DNA of 11,440 nucleotides from Anaerolineales bacterium. GTDB taxonomy: Bacteria > Chloroflexota > Anaerolineae > Anaerolineales > E44-bin32. How positions within the stretch are numbered: the first letter of the stretch is position 1; every line of letters begins with the position of its first letter. Made by a program: the position numbers and the translations under genes. The notes under the pieces are model-generated. The model searched no databases. It was given only the letters and a program-made list of their open reading frames with translations, and was not told the DNA's origin. Shown piece after piece: positions 6,928-11,440 of the stretch. The DNA is taken from NCBI GenBank assembly GCA_023250385.1, contig JAHFAU010000050.1, forward strand, positions 1 to 11,440, read 5' to 3'.

Positions 6928-7614
6928 ATGCTCTGGGTTGTCCGGCCAATCGTGCGGCCGGAGGATCCGGACGGTAATCAACTGCCGACCCTCGAGCAAG
7001 CCAGAGCTTGGTATGCGGATCAGGATCCGGTACACGGGTTCGACCATGTCGAACGGGTGCTGGCACTTGCCCAGAAGCTAGGCTCCGAGCTCGGGGCCGA
7101 TCTGGAGATCCTGCAGGCCGCGGCTCTGCTGCACGATGCGGCGGGAGCAGCGCCGCTCAGTAAGGACCGGGCTGCACATGAACACTCCTCGGCCGAGTTT
7201 GCCCGAGCGGTGCTGGAGCAGGAAGGGTGGCCTCCGGCCCGGATCGAGCCGGTCCTGCACTGCATCCGAGCCCACCGTTACCGCGAGGGGGAGCAGCCGA
7301 TTTCGCTGGAGGCCCAGGTCCTGTTCGACGCGGACAAGTTAGACGTGATTGGGGCCTTCGGAGTGGCTCGCACGATCGGCTACGCGGTGCAGGCCGGGAC
7401 CCCGATCTTCGCCGAACCCTCAGTTCGATTCCTCGACAGGGGTGAGCTGGAGCCGGGGGAACCGCACAGCGCCTATCACGAGTATCTCTTCAAACTGCGT
7501 CGGGTCCGGGATCGGCTGCGCACCGAACCGGCCCGCCGGTTGGCCGCTGAGCGGGAGCAACTCTTGCGGACGTTCTTCGAACAGCTGGCGGCGGAGGCCC
7601 GCGGCGAAGGCTAG
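6928..7614 (+). CDS. HD-domain metal-dependent phosphohydrolase (YedJ/YpgQ-like)
   Basis: This 228-residue soluble protein carries a complete HD domain: H36 and H40 in HGFDH, the paired H69-D70 in LLHDAAG, H86 in HEHSS, H116 in IRAHRYR, and D136 with D139 in DADKLDVIGAFG. The run 'DADKLD-x-IGA-x-G-x-AR' and the helical tail resemble E. coli YedJ and B. subtilis YpgQ. YpgQ has been linked to nucleotide pyrophosphohydrolysis, so a nucleotide substrate is plausible but unproved. ATG 6928 begins 24 bp after the btuD stop and lacks a clear Shine-Dalgarno; GTG 6952 is an alternative, and both leave the domain intact. Closeness to btuD suggests read-through transcription, but no link between this enzyme and B12 is known to me. 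Confidence 0.86.
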   Translation: MLWVVRPIVRPEDPDGNQLPTLEQARAWYADQDPVHGFDHVERVLALAQKLGSELGADLEILQAAALLHDAAGAAPLSKDRAAHEHSSAEFARAVLEQEGWPPARIEPVLHCIRAHRYREGEQPISLEAQVLFDADKLDVIGAFGVARTIGYAVQAGTPIFAEPSVRFLDRGELEPGEPHSAYHEYLFKLRRVRDRLRTEPARRLAAEREQLLRTFFEQLAAEARGEG

Positions 7615-7701
7615 CGACCGACAAGCCGACCGCGGAAGGGTTTGGCGTCGGCACGCATCTGCGCCGAGGCCGTCCTTAAAACGCGATGATAAGATTGCGC
7701 G

Positions 7702-8529
7702 GTGGCCAAGCCGAACAAGCCTCAGATCCTGCTCACCAATGATGACGGAATTGGCTCGGCCGGGCTGTGGGCGGCAGCCGAGGCACTCGCCCAATTAGGA
7801 TTCGTCACCGTGGCGGCCCCCCGGGAACAGCACTCCGGGGCCGGGCGCAGCATGCCGCACGCGTCGGATGGCGTCTTGCGGGAAGAGCAGGTCACCATCC
7901 ACGGCAAGACCTGGACGGTGTATGCAGTCGGTGGCTCGCCCGCCCAGACCGTGCAGCACGCGATCCTCGAGCTCATGCCCCGGCGACCGGATCTGGTGGT
8001 GGCCGGGATCAACCACGGGGAAAATCTCACCACCAGCATCACCATCTCCGGTACGGTCGGGGCGGCGCTGGAGGCGGCGGCATTCGGAGTCCCCGCCCTG
8101 GCGGTCTCGCTGGAAATGCCGAAAGAGAAGCAGCGGGGCGAAAGCGATGCCGACTTCTCGGCCGCTGCGCACTTCACGGCTCACTTTGGACAATTGATGC
8201 TGCAGGCCGACGGGCTGCCGGACGTGGATGTGCTGAAGATTGATGTCCCGTCCGACGCTACTCCCGAAACCCCCTGGCGAGTAACCCGCCTGTCGCGCTC
8301 CCAATACTACGTTCCGGTCAGCCCTGGCCGGGAGCGCCTGACCGAGCCGGTGCGGGTGGACTACGAGATTCGGTTCGACCAGGACCTCCTGGAGCCAGAT
8401 TCAGACGTGTATGCGGTAAGGGTGGCGCGGGAGGTCTCGGTCACCCCGCTCAGCCTGGACATGACCTCTCGAGTGGATCTAGCAGAGCTGGAGCGGCGGC
8501 TGGGCGCACCTACGCGGGGGCACAGATGA
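7702..8529 (+). CDS. surE: 5'/3'-nucleotidase SurE
   Basis: SurE is a metal-dependent phosphatase that removes phosphate from nucleoside monophosphates (and in some species short polyphosphate). The 275-residue protein has the metal and catalytic positions expected: LLTNDDG with D14 and D15, S45 in QHSGAG, and N104 in VAGINHGEN, where SGIN is more usual. The following TISGTVGAALEA (about 113-124) matches the family core. It is slightly longer than the usual ~250 residues. The GTG at 7702 is the only workable start, because an in-frame TAA lies at 7690-7692. No Shine-Dalgarno is present, and TAAGAT (7690-7695) six bases ahead raises the chance of a leaderless message, though no -35 element is visible. 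The stop overlaps the kinase start by four bases. Confidence 0.95.
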   Translation: MAKPNKPQILLTNDDGIGSAGLWAAAEALAQLGFVTVAAPREQHSGAGRSMPHASDGVLREEQVTIHGKTWTVYAVGGSPAQTVQHAILELMPRRPDLVVAGINHGENLTTSITISGTVGAALEAAAFGVPALAVSLEMPKEKQRGESDADFSAAAHFTAHFGQLMLQADGLPDVDVLKIDVPSDATPETPWRVTRLSRSQYYVPVSPGRERLTEPVRVDYEIRFDQDLLEPDSDVYAVRVAREVSVTPLSLDMTSRVDLAELERRLGAPTRGHR

Positions 8530-11440
8530 TCGGGTCCAAACTCGGCCCCTATGAGATTACCGAGGAGATCGGGAAGGGCGGCATGGCGACCGTGTTCCGA
8601 GCCTACCAGCCCAGCATGGATCGTCACGTGGCGGTCAAGGTGATCCGGGCCAGCCTGCTGGGTGATGCAGTCGGGCGAGACCGATTTCAGCGGGAAGCCA
8701 GGCTGATTGCAAAGCTGAAACATCCTCATCTGCTGCCGATCTACGACTTCGACGGCGCCCACGACCCCCCATATATCGTCATGCGCTTCCTGGAGGGCGG
8801 CACTCTCAAGCAAGTGATGGAAGCGGACCCCATCCCGTCGGAGGAGATGCTTTACCTGCTCAAACAGGTGGCCTCGGCGCTGGACTATGCCCATCGCCAG
8901 GGAGTTGTGCATCGGGACCTGAAGCCCTCCAACATCATGATCGATCGGGAGGGCAACGCCTTCATCGCCGACTTCGGTATCGCCCGAGTCAGCGACGCGC
9001 CAAAAGATCTGACCGGGACCGGCAACGTTATGGGGACCCCGGGTTATATGGCGCCAGAGCAGGCCCGGGGCCAGGCGGAGGTCGATGGGCGCGCCGACGT
9101 CTATTCGCTGGGAGTCATCATCTATGAATTGCTGGCGGGACGCGGGCCGTTTGAGCGTGAGAGCCCGCTGGAAGAATTGATGGCTCATGTTCAGGAGCCG
9201 GTACCTGATATCCGCGAGGCCAATCCGGAGCTTGGCGCAGAGGTCAATCGGGTCATCCAGCGGGCGCTCGCCAAGGGCAAGGACGAGCGCTATCCGACCG
9301 CGGGGGAGCTGGTCGGCGATCTGGCGGGCGCGCTAAAGAAGCAGGCGAGCAATGCGCCGGCTCAGCTGCGGTCGCTCACCCAAAGCTTCGCGGCTGAGCA
9401 ATTGGTGGCACTGCAAGACCAGCCCGCAGAGATCACTACCCCCAGTGATATCCAGCGCCAAATGACCGCTCTGTATATGGATGTCACCGATCTTGCCGAA
9501 TTGCTCTATGAGACTGAGGAGACCGACCACGTGCAGCGAGCAGTCGACCGGCTCTGGCACGCGTTCCAAGCCCTCGCGCAGCAACATGGCGGAATGCTAG
9601 AAAGCCGCACCGGCGAGGCGGGTCTGCTGCTCTGGGGGAAAGCAGAATCTCGTGAGAGTGACCCGGAGCAGGCCATCCGAGCGGCCCTCAAGATGAAGGC
9701 GGCAATCGAGCAGACGCTCGTCTCCGGTCAGGGCAAGTCCGACAACGAGCTTCCGTTCAAGGCTGGGATAACGACCGGACCGGTGCTGCTCACCCGAGAG
9801 GACTCCGGAGATACGACGGCCAGCGGCACCGCAATCAACCTGGCCAGCCGCTTGAAGGAGTCCGCGCCGCCCGGGGAGATCCTGATTTCCCACGATGCCT
9901 ACACCCACGTCCGAGGCGTATTCGATGTGCGCGAATTGCCGCCGGTGCGGATGCGCGGCCGGGCGGAGCCAATTGAGGTGTATGTGGTATTGCGGGCCCG
10001 ACCGCGGGCATTCCGGCTGCAGGCTCGCGGCATTGAGGGCATAGAAACCAGGATGGTTGGCCGCGAACCGGAACTCAAGGTGCTTCAGGACGCGCTGACT
10101 CTCACAATCGAGGACGGGGAAACTCAGGTCGTAACTGTCGTGGGAGATGCAGGCGTCGGGAAGTCTCGATTGCTGTACGAGTTCAGCAACTGGGTGGATC
10201 TCCTGGACGAAACACTCTGGTTCTTTCAGGCCCGGGCCACCCAGCCCTCAATGCTGCAGCCATACTCGTTGACCCGCGACATGTTCTCGTTTCGGTTTAA
10301 GATTCTCGACAATGACCCGCTTCCAGTGGTCCACGAGAAATTCGAGCTGGGGATCGCCAGCTTCCTGGATGGCAGGGCCGCCGAGGTCGCCCCGCTGATC
10401 GGGCAGCTGGTCGGCTTCGATTTTTCGGACAATCCGTCCGTGAAACCGAAGCTGGCGGATCCCGAGTCGTTCCACCAGCAGGCGTTGGGTCACTTGGGGG
10501 AGTTCTTTCTCACGGCCTCCAAGTCCCACCCGGTTTTCATTCAGGTTGAAGACATTCACTGGGCAGACGATCGCTCGCTCGACTTGCTCAATAGTCTGGC
10601 ACGCGAGAATACCCAGATCCCGCTGTTTGTCATCTACATGGCCCGCCCCGCTCTGTACGACCGGAGGCCATCTTGGGGCGAAGGACAGCAGTTCCATGCC
10701 CGCATCAATCTGGAGCCGCTCTCGCGGTTGGATAGTCGGCGCCTGGTGCGCGAGCTGCTCAAGAAAGTCGAGCAGGTTCCCGCTGCGCTGCGCGACCTGA
10801 TCATTGATCGGGCGGAAGGCAATCCCTTCTATATGGAGGAGTTGGTCAAAGTCCTGATCGACGACGCAGTGATTGTGAAAGGGGATCCGGAGTGGCTCGT
10901 CGAGCTTGGGAAACTCGATCCGGATCGAGTGCCGCCAACCCTGGTCGGCGTGCTGCAGTCCAGGTTGGACAGCTTTCCACCTGGCCAGCGGACTCTGCTG
11001 CAGCGGGCCTCGGTTCAGGGTCGGATCTTCTGGGAGAGCGCGGTCGCCCATCTGAGCGGTCCGGAAGGTGTCACCTCTGGCGCGGTCGTGAGCATGCTAA
11101 ACGACCTGCGCAAACGGGAGATGGTGTTCAAGCGCGAGGAGTCGGCGTTCGAGGGCACCGTCGAATATGGATTCCGGCATGCCATCCTGCGCGACGTGAT
11201 CTACGACACCATCGTGCCGCGCCAGCGACGGGGCTATCACAAGCTGGTCGCGGAGTGGCTGATCGAAGCTGGGAGCGACCGGCTCGACGAATTCAACCTC
11301 GTGATCGCTGAGCATTTTGAGCGTGCCGAGGCGCTCTCGCAGGCCGGCGAGTACCTTAGTCAGGCCGGCCAAGTATCCGGAAACGTGGGGAGTCACCTGG
11401 AGGCGGTCGGAGTACTGGAGAGGGCCATTGGGCTGCTGCA
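8526..11440 (+). CDS. Ser/Thr protein kinase - class III cyclase homology - STAND ATPase fusion (partial, runs off the window)
   Basis: The frame is open from ATG 8526 to the window end, giving 971 complete residues and no stop. Residues about 9-268 are a Hanks kinase with GKGGMATV (16-23), K38, E57, HRDLKPSN (129-136), DFG (149-151) and APE (176-178), all intact and RD-type, with no transmembrane segment after it. Residues about 308-488 are a class III nucleotide cyclase homology domain. Metal ligand D319 and N438/R442 of NLASR are kept, but the second metal Asp is E364 (GE instead of GD), the adenine Lys is S360, and the adenine Asp is T431. From 510 (MVGREPEL) starts an AAA/STAND ATPase with Walker A GDAGVGKS (540-547) and Walker B-like VEDIHWADD (674-682). 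Helical, TPR-like sequence begins near 930. ATGA overlap with surE suggests coupled translation. It is likely a cytoplasmic signalling protein; substrate and signal are unknown. Confidence 0.95.
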   Translation, partial: MIGSKLGPYEITEEIGKGGMATVFRAYQPSMDRHVAVKVIRASLLGDAVGRDRFQREARLIAKLKHPHLLPIYDFDGAHDPPYIVMRFLEGGTLKQVMEADPIPSEEMLYLLKQVASALDYAHRQGVVHRDLKPSNIMIDREGNAFIADFGIARVSDAPKDLTGTGNVMGTPGYMAPEQARGQAEVDGRADVYSLGVIIYELLAGRGPFERESPLEELMAHVQEPVPDIREANPELGAEVNRVIQRALAKGKDERYPTAGELVGDLAGALKKQASNAPAQLRSLTQSFAAEQLVALQDQPAEITTPSDIQRQMTALYMDVTDLAELLYETEETDHVQRAVDRLWHAFQALAQQHGGMLESRTGEAGLLLWGKAESRESDPEQAIRAALKMKAAIEQTLVSGQGKSDNELPFKAGITTGPVLLTREDSGDTTASGTAINLASRLKESAPPGEILISHDAYTHVRGVFDVRELPPVRMRGRAEPIEVYVVLRARPRAFRLQARGIEGIETRMVGREPELKVLQDALTLTIEDGETQVVTVVGDAGVGKSRLLYEFSNWVDLLDETLWFFQARATQPSMLQPYSLTRDMFSFRFKILDNDPLPVVHEKFELGIASFLDGRAAEVAPLIGQLVGFDFSDNPSVKPKLADPESFHQQALGHLGEFFLTASKSHPVFIQVEDIHWADDRSLDLLNSLARENTQIPLFVIYMARPALYDRRPSWGEGQQFHARINLEPLSRLDSRRLVRELLKKVEQVPAALRDLIIDRAEGNPFYMEELVKVLIDDAVIVKGDPEWLVELGKLDPDRVPPTLVGVLQSRLDSFPPGQRTLLQRASVQGRIFWESAVAHLSGPEGVTSGAVVSMLNDLRKREMVFKREESAFEGTVEYGFRHAILRDVIYDTIVPRQRRGYHKLVAEWLIEAGSDRLDEFNLVIAEHFERAEALSQAGEYLSQAGQVSGNVGSHLEAVGVLERAIGLL

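Noticed and set aside
7648..7667. TCGGC/GCCGA inverted repeat between the HD gene and surE
   Set aside because: A five-base stem with an eleven-base loop in GC-rich DNA and no following T-run; not supported as a terminator.
8361..9188. Minus-strand open frame of 275 codons across the surE/kinase junction
   Set aside because: It lies opposite clear SurE and kinase motifs (GKGGMATV, HRDLKPSN, DFG) and shows no recognisable domain.
10248..11051. Minus-strand open frame of 267 codons
   Set aside because: It is antisense to the ATPase part of the kinase fusion, including its Walker B-like motif, and has no domain signs.
1..11440. Mobile elements, CRISPR arrays, phage genes, tRNA or rRNA
   Set aside because: No transposase, integrase, spaced direct repeats or RNA gene signatures were seen; gene order and style look like an ordinary chromosome.

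Overview
The window is high-GC bacterial DNA with dense, mostly operonic genes, GTG and TTG starts, and several 4-base stop/start overlaps. The best guess for the source is Chloroflexota, near Anaerolineae. This rests on a membrane-anchored protein with a long Pro/Thr linker and a C-terminal domain of a kind I associate with that group, an RNase J, and a very large kinase/cyclase/STAND-ATPase fusion. This is an inference from gene style; there is no rRNA or other decisive marker.

Layout. Bases 1-77 (+) are the last codons of an unseen upstream gene. It converges on a three-gene minus-strand group read from 3501 down to 93: RNase J (rnj), a parvulin-type peptidyl-prolyl isomerase lipoprotein, and a single-pass membrane protein with a Pro/Thr stalk. 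The divergent gap 3502-4082 holds, on the plus strand, a strong sigma-70-like promoter, a cobalamin riboswitch with an unusual insertion of about 48 nt, and an intrinsic terminator. It ends with a strong ribosome binding site that sets the start of btuF.

The plus-strand run is btuF-btuC-btuD (a B12-type ABC importer with 4-base overlaps), an HD-domain phosphohydrolase 24 bp later, surE (5'-nucleotidase family) after an 87-bp gap, and a giant Ser/Thr kinase that overlaps surE by 4 bases and runs off the window end.

How it fits together. When cobalamin is plentiful the riboswitch should favour the terminator and shut down importer transcription. When it is scarce, BtuF should capture corrinoid outside the membrane and BtuCD pump it in. 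The HD protein and SurE both look like phosphohydrolases, probably for nucleotides. The final gene reads as a cytoplasmic signalling protein: Hanks kinase, then a class III cyclase homology domain with altered active-site residues, then an AAA/STAND ATPase with helical repeats beginning.

I found no tRNA, rRNA, CRISPR array, insertion sequence or phage gene. Most genes are ordinary housekeeping. The riboswitch insertion and the kinase-cyclase-ATPase fusion are the two points that deserve a second look.
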